Shown: one piece after another, positions 43,907 to 52,859 of the stretch
Layout: each line of letters begins with the position of its first letter
Numbering within the stretch: the first letter of the stretch is position 1
Source of the DNA: Paenibacillus glycinis
GTDB taxonomy: Bacteria; Bacillota; Bacilli; Paenibacillales; Paenibacillaceae
NCBI RefSeq assembly: GCF_009909185.1
Contig: NZ_JAAAMV010000007.1
Coordinates: 62,001 to 126,000 of the forward strand
DNA length: 64,000 nucleotides
Direction: 5' to 3'
The notes under the pieces: generated by a model
The model's input: the letters and a program-made list of their open reading frames with translations, nothing else
Told to the model about the DNA's origin: nothing
Databases searched by the model: none
Made by a program: the position numbers and the translations under genes

Positions 43907-45647
43907 CGCTGCTTCCCTCCTCTTGAATCGCGTGCAGCATCGCGTAGATGCCGTTCTGCGCGAGCAGCGAATCATGCGTGCCGCGCTGCACGATCCGGCC
44001 TTCGTCCATGACGATGATCTCGTCGGCGTGCTTCAGCGCGCTGATCCGGTGGGCGATCAGGATCGTCGTCTTGCCGCGGCGCTCCTTGCGGATCGTCTCG
44101 ATGATGGCCGTCTCCGTCACGGCGTCGACGGCGCTGACGCTGTCGTCGAGTATGAGGATCGGCGCGTTCATGAGCATGCCCCGCGCAAGCGCGGTCCGCT
44201 GCCGCTGGCCGCCGGAGAGCGTCACGCCCCGCTCGCCGAGCTTCGTGTCGAAGCCGTCCGGGAACGTCATGATGCTGTCGTGGATCTTCGCCTGCTCCGC
44301 GGCTTTCTGCACGAGCGAGAGCTCCGAGCTGCGGCGGAAGAACGCGATGTTGTCGCGGATCGTCGTGCTGAACAGGAATCCGTCCTGCGGCACGTAGGCG
44401 ATGCCGCTGCGCAGGCTCTCCAGCGTCAGCTCGTCGAGCGAGGTGCCGCCGATATTGATCTTGCCCGGCGGCGTATCGAACACGCGGAGCAGCAGCTTGA
44501 CGAGCGTCGTCTTGCCGCTGCCCGTCTTGCCGATGATGCCGAGCGTCTTGCCGGGCTCCAGCGTCAGCGTGACGTCCTTGAGCGCTTCCTTCGTCGCGCC
44601 GGGATACGCGAACGACAGATGGTTGACCTTGAGCGGGGCATGCGACCAGTCGACGTCGACCGCGGTCTCGTGCTCCACGATCTCCGGCTCCTTGTTCAAG
44701 AGATCGTTGACGCGCTCAAGCGACGCGCGGGAGCGCTGGATCGTATTGATGACGTTGCCGATCGCCTGCAGCGGATTGACCATCATCCGGACGTAGAGCG
44801 TCAGCGCGACGAAATTGCCGAGCGACAGCGTGCCCGCCAGCGTCAGGTAGCCGCCGTACGCCAGCGTGATGATTAAGGACAGCGCGCCGAGGAAAGGAAT
44901 CAGCGCCTGGAAGAACGAAGACACGCGCACGAGCTTCAGCTGATTGTCCTTGATCCGATCGACCGAGCCGCCGAACCGGTCGTTCATGATATCCTCGACC
45001 GCGAATTTCTTCGTCACCCGGATGCCGCCGAACTGCTCCTCCGCGGATTCCGTCATCTTGCCGAGCGATTCCTGCACGGTATGCGACCGCGAGCGGATAA
45101 CGGGGCCGAGCTTCACGACGATCCACGGTATCGCGATCAGCGGCGAGATGCAGACCAGGATGAGATATAACGGAATGTCGCTGATGACCATCATCACGAT
45201 CGCCGACACGATCAGCATCGCCGCGTTGGCCGTCTGGTTGACGCCCATGGAGATCGATTCGCGCACCGTCGTCACGTCGTTCATCACGTAGCTGAGCAGC
45301 TTGCCGACGCCGTTCTTGGAATAGAACTGCTCGCCCAGCTTCGTAAAATGCTTGAACAGCCGCTTGCGGGCGTATTTCTCGAACAGCCGGCCGACGTACA
45401 TGATGTGGAACTGCCCGATGCCTCCCAGGACCCCGTACGCGAGGCCGATGACGAGCAGCGCCATGCTGGCGTCGAACACGGCCGATTGCGTCAGGCCATG
45501 CCGCTCCAGCTGGTCCGTGAAGCGGCCGAGCACCTTGGGGTAATACGACTGAAACAGATTGGCCGCCAGCGTGAACGAAACGCCGGAAGCGTAGATATAC
45601 CATTTGGAACGAACGAATGAGACAAGCAGTCCTCGCCTGTTGGCCAT
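43899..45647 (-). CDS. yheI: Heterodimeric ABC exporter subunit, BmrC/YheI-like
   Basis: A 582-residue half-transporter with six transmembrane helices and a C-terminal ATPase: Walker A GKTGSGKTT, signature LSGGQRQR and Walker B ILILDDSVSAVD. The catalytic Glu is replaced by Asp, so this subunit contributes a degenerate ATP site, exactly as in BmrC. Its partner gene overlaps the stop codon. ATG 45647 has AAGGAG 7 nt upstream. A terminator at 45734 isolates the pair from catE upstream, so the promoter must lie between 45648 and 45733. Confidence 0.9.
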   Translation of the reverse strand: MANRRGLLVSFVRSKWYIYASGVSFTLAANLFQSYYPKVLGRFTDQLERHGLTQSAVFDASMALLVIGLAYGVLGGIGQFHIMYVGRLFEKYARKRLFKHFTKLGEQFYSKNGVGKLLSYVMNDVTTVRESISMGVNQTANAAMLIVSAIVMMVISDIPLYLILVCISPLIAIPWIVVKLGPVIRSRSHTVQESLGKMTESAEEQFGGIRVTKKFAVEDIMNDRFGGSVDRIKDNQLKLVRVSSFFQALIPFLGALSLIITLAYGGYLTLAGTLSLGNFVALTLYVRMMVNPLQAIGNVINTIQRSRASLERVNDLLNKEPEIVEHETAVDVDWSHAPLKVNHLSFAYPGATKEALKDVTLTLEPGKTLGIIGKTGSGKTTLVKLLLRVFDTPPGKINIGGTSLDELTLESLRSGIAYVPQDGFLFSTTIRDNIAFFRRSSELSLVQKAAEQAKIHDSIMTFPDGFDTKLGERGVTLSGGQRQRTALARGMLMNAPILILDDSVSAVDAVTETAIIETIRKERRGKTTILIAHRISALKHADEIIVMDEGRIVQRGTHDSLLAQNGIYAMLHAIQEEGSSVG

Positions 45648-45733
45648 GATGCAGCTCCTTTCCGGATAACCGATATCGTTGTCTTGCTTTTCCAGCCTTC
45701 GTTTCGCGTTGAATTCGCCATGTTCGGGCCGCC

Positions 45734-45771
45734 GAAAAAGCCTCCCGCAATGCGCAAGCTTGCTGGAGGCG
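45734..45771 (-). terminator. Terminator after catE
   Basis: Minus-strand arms GCCTCCAGCAA and TTGCGGGAGGC (one mismatch), followed by TTTTT, 38 nt past the dioxygenase gene. Confidence 0.75.
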
Positions 45772-45808
45772 TTACCTTTGCCGCCGCCGGCTCGCTTCGG
45801 GTTTGAAC

Positions 45809-46678
45809 CTAAGCGGGGCCGCGTACGATGATATGAATTTGTATGCCGGAAGGGTCGTGCGCGATGATCGTTCCCCGTTCCGTTCGAAGCGGGACGCTTG
45901 CCGCCTGCAGCCTGCCGAAGACCGTCATCTGTTCGTCCTCGGTCGGGAGGACGATCTCGAAATAATCGAGTCCCGGCGCGCTGTCCGGCGTAAGGGGCGC
46001 TCCGACGCCTGCCCACACGTTGAGCCCGATGTGGTGGTGATAGCCGCCGGCGGAAATAAACATCGCGGAATCCGCCATGTGCGCGACCGTGTTAAAGCCG
46101 AGCAGGTCGACGTAGAAATGCTCCGTCGTCGGCAGCTCCGTCACGTGCAGATGAATATGGCCGACCGTCGTGCCCGCCGGCAGGCCGGTCCACGGCGCGT
46201 CCGCCGCCTCGGCCAGCAAGCCGTCCCAGTCGATGGGATCCACGGCCATGCGGACATGGCCTTCCCCGTCCCATTGCCACTCTTCCCGCGGACGGTCCCG
46301 GTAGATCTCGATGCCGTTGTTGTCGGGGTCGGAGATGTACAGCGCTTCGCTGACGAGATGATCCGATTGCCCGACTTGGATGCCGCTCGCGACCAAATTG
46401 CGGAGCGCGAGGCCGAGCGATCTGCGGTCCGGCACGAGCAGGGCGACATGGTACAGACCCGCTCCCGACCTGCGGGGCCGCGGAACCGCGCCCGCGATTT
46501 CCCTCAGCGCGAGCAAGGGCTTCTCCGAGCCCGGAACGCCGAGGGCCGCGCATTCCCCGTCCCGCTTAAGGACGCGCAAGCCGACGACTTCCTTATAGAA
46601 GTCCACGGACCTTTGAAGATCGCTAACGCGCAACTGCACGGTTCCGATCACCGTTCGTGCATCGATTTCATACGACAA
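45809..46678 (-). CDS. catE: Extradiol ring-cleavage dioxygenase, VOC family (CatE-like)
   Basis: A 289-residue protein of two glyoxalase/VOC repeats (the first from TVIGTVQLRVSDLQRSVDFY, the second from HIHLHVTELPTTEHFYVD). Metal ligands are visible as His in GHIHLHVTE, the HHHIGLNVW segment and Glu in YFEIVLP. It resembles Bacillus CatE (YfiE), a catechol-2,3-dioxygenase that detoxifies catechols. I choose TTG 46678 because GAGG stands 8 nt upstream; GTG 46687 and TTG 46717 are in-frame alternatives. Single gene, divergent from the ParB-like gene. Confidence 0.82.
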   Translation of the reverse strand: MSYEIDARTVIGTVQLRVSDLQRSVDFYKEVVGLRVLKRDGECAALGVPGSEKPLLALREIAGAVPRPRRSGAGLYHVALLVPDRRSLGLALRNLVASGIQVGQSDHLVSEALYISDPDNNGIEIYRDRPREEWQWDGEGHVRMAVDPIDWDGLLAEAADAPWTGLPAGTTVGHIHLHVTELPTTEHFYVDLLGFNTVAHMADSAMFISAGGYHHHIGLNVWAGVGAPLTPDSAPGLDYFEIVLPTEDEQMTVFGRLQAASVPLRTERGTIIAHDPSGIQIHIIVRGPA

Positions 46679-46869
46679 GCTGAGCACCTCATCTTCGAAA
46701 ATGTGACGTCGCGGCAACGCGCGAAAGCATGGCGGCCTGACGGAACGGCATGCTGCCCTCCGCCGGCAAAGGTAAAATTGGAAAATATCTGGTATTCGTA
46801 AACCACTATGCTATATCGTACCACATCGCGCCGCAGAACCCAATTTCGCCGTAAGCGGTTACGGGGTCA

Positions 46870-46898
46870 TTTTCACATTGAATCTCGTGTTATATAAT
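46870..46898 (+). promoter_or_regulatory. Promoter of the ParB-like gene
   Basis: TTTTCA (46870-46875) and a perfect TATAAT (46893-46898) with a 17-bp spacer, 57 nt upstream of the start codon. Confidence 0.6.
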
Positions 46899-46955
46899 AC
46901 GGATGACTCATTTGCGCCGAATTTCACGACCTTGTGCAAAGATAGGAGCATTCAT

Positions 46956-48251
46956 ATGGATATTATTCAACTCGCCATGGATTTAATCGATGAAGATACG
47001 GACCAGCCGCGTTACCAGTTCGACCAGGAGGCGCTCGACGAACTGATGAAGAGCATCGAAGAGCTCGGCCTGCTGTCGCCGATCAAGGTGCGTTCGACGC
47101 TGAACGGGCGGTACAAGATCATTTACGGCAACCGCCGGTACAAAGCGAGCAAGCTGCTGAACAAAGCGACCATCCCCTGCATCGTCTCGGCGGCGACGGA
47201 CGAGATGGATATTTATCTGGAGCAGATCGCGGAAAACCTGACCCGGGAAGGCTTCTCGCCGATAGAGGAGGCCGAAGCGTTCCATAAGCTGATGAACGCG
47301 TCGAAATTCAACAGCTCCCTGAAGTTTCTCGCGAGCAAGCTCGGCAAGCCGGAGAGCTACATCAAGCACAAATGCGAGCTGCTCAAATTCGGGAACGCCG
47401 TCCGGAAGCTGATCGTGAGCGGCACGCAGATCCGCAAGGACAAGCTGACGGAGGACCAGGTGCTGCCGATCAAGGACCTGCCGATCGAGCACCGCGATCC
47501 GCTCGCCCTCATCGTGGCGCGGGACGAAATGCCGGTCGGCGACGTGAAGAAGATCGTGAAGCTGTTCAAGGACAAGGACATCTCGGAAGGCACGAAGGAC
47601 AAGCTGCTCTACAAGAACGGCTACGAGCTGCTGCAAACCTGGTCGACCGTGCAGCAGAACAAGAAGGAGCGCGAGCGGGCCGCCGAGCTGAAGGCGGAGC
47701 AGGAGGAACGCGCGGCGGCGGCCAAAGCGGAGAAGGCGCGCGTGGCCGCGGAATCGGCCGCGGCCGGCGGCGCGGGTGGCGCCGCCGGGACCGGAGGCGC
47801 CGGCGCATCTGCCGCGCATACGAAGCCGGCGGCCGCGGGCGCGGCAGAAGCCGTAGGCGGCGCGAGTGCCGTTTTTGGCGGCACGGCGCCTGCCGCGAGT
47901 GCGGGAGCGGCAGGCTATGTGGACGCCGACGCCGTTGTTGAATCGCCGGCCGCGGCGGGCTTGCAGACCGGCGGGCCCGCGGGAGCCGCGGCTGCGGCTG
48001 CGGGAGAAGCCGTGGCGATGGCACCCGAAGCCGCTCCGCTGGCGGCAAGCCTGCAGCAGCTGCTCGCTTCGCTGGCGGCGGTGCGGCCGCTGCCGCCGGA
48101 AGCGCTCGGCGCATATGCTGCGGCAAGCTTGCCGCAGCAGGACCACGCGGCCTTCGTCGCCGGCGTGGACGCCCTCATCTTCGGCCTCGAGCAGCAGCTC
48201 GCGCAATGGCGCGAGGTCAAAGCGATCGCCGATGCACGCGCGAACGGCTAG
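46956..48251 (+). CDS. Orphan ParB-like protein with Ala/Gly-rich tail
   Basis: A 431-residue protein. Residues 1-110 form a ParB/Srx CTP-binding domain (YKIIYGNRRYKASKLL, ENLTREGFSPIEEAEAF), followed by the helix-turn-helix core (FLASKLGKPESYIKHKCELL). From about 265 a charged coiled-coil-like stretch leads into 100 residues of almost pure Ala/Gly, then a 50-residue folded-looking end. There is no parA next to it, so it is not the chromosomal Spo0J-Soj pair. It may be a nucleoid or plasmid-derived DNA-binding clamp. ATG 46956 has AGGAG 7 nt upstream. The long tail is unusual for the family. Confidence 0.82.
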   Translation: MDIIQLAMDLIDEDTDQPRYQFDQEALDELMKSIEELGLLSPIKVRSTLNGRYKIIYGNRRYKASKLLNKATIPCIVSAATDEMDIYLEQIAENLTREGFSPIEEAEAFHKLMNASKFNSSLKFLASKLGKPESYIKHKCELLKFGNAVRKLIVSGTQIRKDKLTEDQVLPIKDLPIEHRDPLALIVARDEMPVGDVKKIVKLFKDKDISEGTKDKLLYKNGYELLQTWSTVQQNKKERERAAELKAEQEERAAAAKAEKARVAAESAAAGGAGGAAGTGGAGASAAHTKPAAAGAAEAVGGASAVFGGTAPAASAGAAGYVDADAVVESPAAAGLQTGGPAGAAAAAAGEAVAMAPEAAPLAASLQQLLASLAAVRPLPPEALGAYAAASLPQQDHAAFVAGVDALIFGLEQQLAQWREVKAIADARANG

Positions 48252-48815
48252 CTCCGCGATCAGGCTTGCGCCGTGTATGCGCGCGTTGCGCACTCGGCGG
48301 CGGCTCGGGGGGATTGTGGGCTCGCGCCGCCCGGCATCGTCTTCATAAAACGCTCGTTAACAACGAAACCAGAAGCCTTCAATGTCGAAGGACTCTGGTT
48401 TTCCGTTTTGAATGGCCTCCGGCAGTCTCGCGCTGCACGGCTCCCTCCTGAGGCACGACGATGCGCGACGACATGCCTGCATCGAAAACAGCCCAAACGA
48501 AGGTCAATCCGTAACGCGAAATGCCCCTAAACAAGGAACAGGTTTTATACTTCGCCTGCCCCCCGTATAAGGTGCCTTCCGACGGCCGGTTGGCCTTTTT
48601 CGCGCCTTTGGCCGGGGTATCGAATGCCACGGGCGGCGGATTAAATTCCGTTGCTTCGCAGGAATCGCGCATTTGCAAGCGAATTCATTCAAAGTTGCTG
48701 CATGCGCGCGGAATCCCTGCCGATCGGGCGCATGCGGACGAATCGGCGGCTCGATTGTTCGATCCTTTCGGAATCAGACTGACCTTCATCTATCGAAAGC
48801 GAGGAGATTGAAACC
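48252..48815. other. Long intergenic region after the ParB-like gene
   Basis: Contains the terminator at 48366-48408 and, beyond it, about 400 bp without a supported gene. Frames are open on both strands around 48379-48692 (a 99-codon minus frame, a 62-codon minus frame and a 96-codon plus frame), but none has a ribosome binding site, and they exclude one another. A conserved intergenic element is possible. Confidence 0.4.
48366..48408 (+). terminator. Terminator of the ParB-like gene
   Basis: Arms AACCAGAAGCCTTC (48367-48380) and GAAGGACTCTGGTT (48387-48400), two mismatched pairs, followed by TTCCGTTTTG. Confidence 0.8.
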
Positions 48816-49814
48816 ATGAGAATCGTTATTCTAGGCGGTACGGGCACGATCAGCACGAGCATTGTGAGGCTCCTGTCGGCGCAGGGGCATGACGTCACCT
48901 GCTACAACCGCGGGCAAAGCGCCGGCGAGCTGCCGGAGGGCGTCCGCGTCATTCGCGGCGATCGCCAGGAACGCGACCTTTTCGAGCAAACGATGCAGTC
49001 GGAGCAATTCGATGCCGCGATCGACATGATCAGCTTCAACCGCGAGGATGCCGAGAGCAGCCTGCGCGCTTTCCGCGGCGTGAAGCATTTCGTGCAATGC
49101 TCCACCGTCTGCACGTACGGCGTCGACTATGACTGGCTGCCGGTATCGGAAGATCATCCGCTCCGTCCGACGACCGGTTACGGCCGCGGCAAGGTCGAAG
49201 CCGACGCCGTGCTCATGGAAGCCTACTACCGGGAAGGCTTCCCGGTCACGATCCTGAAGCCGTCGACTACGTACGGCCCGCGTCCCGGCATGCTGCGGCA
49301 GGTCGCCTGGGATTTCTCCTGGATCGACCGCATCATGAAAGGCAAGCCGCTGCTCGTCTGCGGCGACGGCAAAGCGCTGCATTCCTTCCTGCACGCGGAC
49401 GACGCGGCCAAAGCGTTCGCCGGCGTGCTCGGCAAAGCGCACTGCATCGGCCAATCGTACAACGTCGTCGGACGCGGCTTTACGACCTGGGAGCAGCATC
49501 ACAAGCTCGCCATGAAGGTGCTCGGCCGCGAGGTGGAGCTCGTCGGCGTGTCGCTCGATACGCTGCGAACCGTCGCCGCGGAGCGCATCGGCATCTGCGA
49601 TGAAATCTTCGCGCACAACGTGTATTACAGCTCCGAGAAGCTGATGCGGGACGTGCCGGAATTCGCGCCTTCGATCTCGCTGGAGACCGGCATGCGGATG
49701 GTATTCGACGCGATGATCGCGGAAGGCCGGGTCCCGAATTCCGATCTCGACGCCTGGGAAGACGAGATCATCGCCGCGCAGCGGAACGCGTTCGCGCCGC
49801 TTGCCCTGAAGTAG
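48816..49814 (+). CDS. NAD-dependent epimerase/dehydratase family protein
   Basis: A 332-residue extended SDR protein with the NAD-binding GGTGTIS at the N-terminus and a catalytic YGRGK (YxxxK). The mid-segment ILKPSTTYGPRPGM is typical of sugar epimerases. The substrate is not clear; proteins like this often act on NDP-sugars or free sugars. It begins a plus-strand cluster with a small cysteine protein and a TIM-barrel isomerase-like protein. ATG 48816 has GAGGAG 9 nt upstream. Confidence 0.88.
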   Translation: MRIVILGGTGTISTSIVRLLSAQGHDVTCYNRGQSAGELPEGVRVIRGDRQERDLFEQTMQSEQFDAAIDMISFNREDAESSLRAFRGVKHFVQCSTVCTYGVDYDWLPVSEDHPLRPTTGYGRGKVEADAVLMEAYYREGFPVTILKPSTTYGPRPGMLRQVAWDFSWIDRIMKGKPLLVCGDGKALHSFLHADDAAKAFAGVLGKAHCIGQSYNVVGRGFTTWEQHHKLAMKVLGREVELVGVSLDTLRTVAAERIGICDEIFAHNVYYSSEKLMRDVPEFAPSISLETGMRMVFDAMIAEGRVPNSDLDAWEDEIIAAQRNAFAPLALK

Positions 49815-49872
49815 AGACGGACGTTCGGTTCGTCGGATGTTTGCGAATCCATCGTGACGGAGCTGAGGAACG

Positions 49873-50121
49873 TTGATCGAAATCAAAACGGCCGAGGATT
49901 TCAAAGCTTGCAAAGGCAAGGACGGTTATTTTATCATCGCGGACACGACCGGACGGAAGCTCCATTCGACTCGCTGCGTCTTCGTCGATATCGCGCATTT
50001 CAGCGCGAAGGCGATCGATAATGCCAACAAAAACGGTCAATACTTCTTTACGGATGACTTCTTCGAGGCGCGCGAGTATCCGAAGGTCAAGAAATGCGAA
50101 GCCTGCCGCCGATTTATTTGA
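49873..50121 (+). CDS. Small protein with possible zinc site
   Basis: An 82-residue soluble protein of unknown family. H31, C35, C75 and C78 (HSTRC and CEAC) could form a zinc site, a layout seen in small metal-binding proteins. The start is probably TTG 49873 with GAGGA just upstream, giving MIEIKTAEDF; no ATG fits. It lies between the epimerase and the TIM-barrel gene, 49 nt before the latter. Confidence 0.6.
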   Translation: MIEIKTAEDFKACKGKDGYFIIADTTGRKLHSTRCVFVDIAHFSAKAIDNANKNGQYFFTDDFFEAREYPKVKKCEACRRFI

Positions 50122-50170
50122 AGCTTCTAAAATCAAGGCCCCCTATTCTGCAATGGAGCGTGATCCTGAT

Positions 50171-51010
50171 ATGAGTTATCTTTCCCTTAGCACCTGGAGC
50201 CTGCACCGCAATCTTGGCCCGCTGCGCTGGACGCAATGGGATGCGGACGCGCAGAAGCATGTTTTCGCCGAAACCCCGCAGCCCGAGCTGATGAATCTCC
50301 TGGACCTGCCGGCTTATATGGCCGGACAAGGCTTCGGCGCGCTCGAAATCGGGCATTTTCATTTCCCGTCCACCGATGACGACTATTTGGCCAAGCTGCG
50401 CGGCGCGTTCGCGAGCGCCGGCTTGTCGTTCGACACCGTCCTGCTCGACTACGGCGACATCTCCAGCGCCGACGACGTGCGCAGGCAAGCGGATATCGCG
50501 TATATCCGCGAGTGGATCGACATCGCGGCGAAGGCCGGCGCGAAGAACATACGCGTCGTCGCCGGCGAAAGCGAACCGTCCGACGAAGCGGCCCTCACCC
50601 GTTCCATCGAGGCGTTGAAGGAGCTGCACGCATACGGCCAGAGCAGCAACGTCCGCGTCATCACGGAGAACTTCAAGCCGCTCACGTCGACGTCCGCCAA
50701 CGTGCTCGCCATCGTCGGGGCTTTCGACGGCAAGCTGAACGTCGTCGACGATTTCGGCAATTTCAAGGGCGAGACCAAGTACGAGCAATTGGCCGCCGTT
50801 CTCCCTTATGCCGTGTCCATCCATGCCAAGGCGCACTACGACGAGAACGGCATCCCTGACACGGAAGAATACGTCCGCTGCCTAGATCTGCTGCGGGAAG
50901 GCCGCTATGACGGCGCGATCTCGCTGATCTACGACGGCCCCGGCGACATGTGGGAAGGCATCAACCGCGTCCGCCGCATCGTCGAGCCTTATTTGCAAGC
51001 CTCGCATTGA
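50171..51010 (+). CDS. Sugar phosphate isomerase/epimerase-like TIM-barrel protein
   Basis: A 279-residue protein of the AP-endonuclease-2/xylose-isomerase-like TIM-barrel family. Barrel strands end in likely metal ligands: ALEIGHFHFP, RVVAGESE, VITENFKPL, NVVDDFGN, SIHAKAHYD. Members isomerise or dehydrate sugars and inositols. The ATG at 50171 is preferred (MSYLSLSTW); an ATG at 50153 has no better ribosome binding site. It is the last gene of the cluster with the epimerase, which suggests a joint role in sugar metabolism. Confidence 0.85.
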   Translation: MSYLSLSTWSLHRNLGPLRWTQWDADAQKHVFAETPQPELMNLLDLPAYMAGQGFGALEIGHFHFPSTDDDYLAKLRGAFASAGLSFDTVLLDYGDISSADDVRRQADIAYIREWIDIAAKAGAKNIRVVAGESEPSDEAALTRSIEALKELHAYGQSSNVRVITENFKPLTSTSANVLAIVGAFDGKLNVVDDFGNFKGETKYEQLAAVLPYAVSIHAKAHYDENGIPDTEEYVRCLDLLREGRYDGAISLIYDGPGDMWEGINRVRRIVEPYLQASH

Positions 51011-51086
51011 TCGAATCCGATTGAGGCGCACTCGAAGCGCGTGCGGGAGCGACCGGTTCGCGCCGAGCGCGGAATTTCATGATCGC

Positions 51087-51130
51087 GAAAAAGAGACGGC
51101 CATGCAGCAAGCTGCGCGGCCGTCTCTTTC
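51087..51130. terminator. Bidirectional terminator between TIM-barrel and USP genes
   Basis: Arms AAGAGACGGCC (51091-51101) and GGCCGTCTCTT (51118-51128), perfect 11 bp, with a T-run on the minus strand and a shorter one on the plus strand. Confidence 0.8.
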
Positions 51131-51147
51131 TGCTTGGGGCATCGGCG

Positions 51148-51573
51148 TCACTTGATGATGAGCACCGGAACTTTGGAATGCTGAGCCACGTTATGGCTGA
51201 CGCTGCCGAGCACGACCTCGCGAATCCTGCCGAGACCGCGGCTGCCCATCACGATCAGATCGTTGCCGTGCTTCTCCGCGTGCTGGAGAATCGTTCGGGC
51301 CGGGTCTCCCTTCTCCTGAAAAAACGCCAAGCGGATATCGGGAGGCACCAATTCCTTGATGTCGCCGCGCAGCTTCTCGGCGTATTCCTTCATGGAGTCC
51401 TCGTTGACCACGAAATACACTTGGCCGCTCGTGACCACATCTTGAAACACATGCAGGATTTCCAGCTTCGACGGCTTCGATTCCTCCGAATGCCTGTAGA
51501 ACTCGACAGCCTTGTTCAACGCCTTCTTGGAAAGATTCGAGCCGTCGTAGGCAACCAAAATATTAGTAAACAT
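51148..51573 (-). CDS. Universal stress protein (UspA family)
   Basis: A 141-residue cytoplasmic protein with the ATP-binding signature of UspFG-like proteins, MGSRGLGRIREVVLGSVS (Gly-x2-Gly-x9-Gly-Ser). It starts with MFTNILVAYDGS. Such proteins rise under starvation or stress; their targets are mostly unknown. ATG 51573 has GGAGG 12 nt upstream. A single gene. Confidence 0.92.
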   Translation of the reverse strand: MFTNILVAYDGSNLSKKALNKAVEFYRHSEESKPSKLEILHVFQDVVTSGQVYFVVNEDSMKEYAEKLRGDIKELVPPDIRLAFFQEKGDPARTILQHAEKHGNDLIVMGSRGLGRIREVVLGSVSHNVAQHSKVPVLIIK

Positions 51574-51728
51574 CCTTGCGCAAAACCTCCTGTCGTCCCC
51601 GCGTCCGGACTCGCGTCTAATCGCCGCTCCGGTTAACTTGCCGGGTGCGCTTCGCGTTCCACGATAGGATTTCCAAGATTGGCCGTATTCATGAACGCTC
51701 GCCCCGAAAATAACGCCGGCACGCCAAA

Positions 51729-51770
51729 CAGCGCCGAATACCGGGACTCGACTCCCGTTGCTCGGCGCTG
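51729..51770. other. Extended inverted repeat downstream of the SDR gene
   Basis: Outer arms CAGCGCCGA/TCGGCGCTG and inner arms CGGGA/TCCCG form a stable two-step hairpin. It lies about 78 nt past the SDR stop codon. The T-tract is weak (TTTGGC), so it may be a poor terminator or an RNA-stabilising element. Confidence 0.5.
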
Positions 51771-51847
51771 CTATTAGCGTTCCCGGTTAGCGAGTCGGGT
51801 CGCATGATGCGTCACGTTGACCTTAGAATTGCCCGTCCTATCGCGGC

Positions 51848-52846
51848 TTACTCGAATGTCACGCCGGTCATGTCCTCGCTCAATGCCCACAACCGCCGCG
51901 CGATGACCGGATCGATCGCCCACTGCACGACGCCCGGGCCGAACGAAGGCGAGTCCGGCCCGGCGAACGCGGCGATGTCCACATCCTCGCAATACACGCC
52001 GCCGCGGCCGTCCAACTGCGCGTTCGCCGCGCACCAGACGCTCGTCGCCGCGCCTTCCGCGACCGACTTGAAGCCGGCGTCCTTATTGACCGCGACGCGG
52101 CGGCCCTGCTCGTCGAGCGCGCCCATCGCCCGCATCTCGTCGTCGGACAAATGCCTGGACAGATCCGTTACTATCGTGCCCGGATGAACCGCGAACGCCC
52201 GGACGCCATGCGCATACCCGATCCGGTCCAATTCGACCGCGAACAGCACGTTCGCCGTTTTGGATTGGCCGTACGCCTGCCATTTCTCGTATTCCCGGTG
52301 CTCGTAATTCGGATCCTCCAGGTTCACGCCGGCAAATCGAAGCGCCCGCGAGGACACGGATACGACGCGCGCGCCGCCCGCTTGCTTGAGCGCGGGCCAC
52401 AATCTGGCCGTCAGCTGAAAATGCCCCAGATGATTGACCGCGAACTGCGACTCGTAGCCGCGGGCGTCTCTCGTCAGCGGAGCGGCCATGATGCCGGCGC
52501 TGTTCACGAGGATGTCGAGCGGGCGGCCCGTCGCGAGGAAACGCTCCGCGAACGCGTCGATCGATGCGGGATCGAGCAGATCCATCGCCTCCAGCTCGAC
52601 GCGCGGAATGGCGGCGACTGCCGCCCTTGCTTTGTCCGGCGTGCGCGCGGGCACGATGACCGTGGCGCCCGCTTCGGCCAGGACGCGGGCGGTTTCCAGC
52701 CCGAGTCCCGAATAGCCGCCGGTGACGATGGCGATTTTGCCGCTCAGATCGCGGCCTCCCAACGCTTCCGCGGCCGTCGTGTCGCTCCCGAAGCCTGATG
52801 GAATCGGTTCTTGGGGCGTCCTTGTATATTGAATTGCAGTTTCCAT
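51848..52846 (-). CDS. Short-chain dehydrogenase (retinol-dehydrogenase-like)
   Basis: A 332-residue oxidoreductase with TGGYSGLG for NAD(P) binding, NSAG and the catalytic YGQSK (YxxxK), longer than classical SDRs and resembling WW-domain oxidoreductase/retinol-dehydrogenase-like members. The substrate is unknown. ATG 52846 has AAGGAG 9 nt upstream. It follows a MerR gene by 13 nt under a MerR-type promoter, so it is probably induced by the compound that the regulator senses. Confidence 0.9.
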   Translation of the reverse strand: METAIQYTRTPQEPIPSGFGSDTTAAEALGGRDLSGKIAIVTGGYSGLGLETARVLAEAGATVIVPARTPDKARAAVAAIPRVELEAMDLLDPASIDAFAERFLATGRPLDILVNSAGIMAAPLTRDARGYESQFAVNHLGHFQLTARLWPALKQAGGARVVSVSSRALRFAGVNLEDPNYEHREYEKWQAYGQSKTANVLFAVELDRIGYAHGVRAFAVHPGTIVTDLSRHLSDDEMRAMGALDEQGRRVAVNKDAGFKSVAEGAATSVWCAANAQLDGRGGVYCEDVDIAAFAGPDSPSFGPGVVQWAIDPVIARRLWALSEDMTGVTFE

Positions 52847-52859
52847 GTATGATCGCTCC

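Noticed and set aside
45491..45757. Leader peptide before the BmrCD-like genes (as bmrB in Bacillus subtilis)
   Set aside because: The frame runs far into the exporter gene in another frame and no attenuator lies between it and the exporter start.
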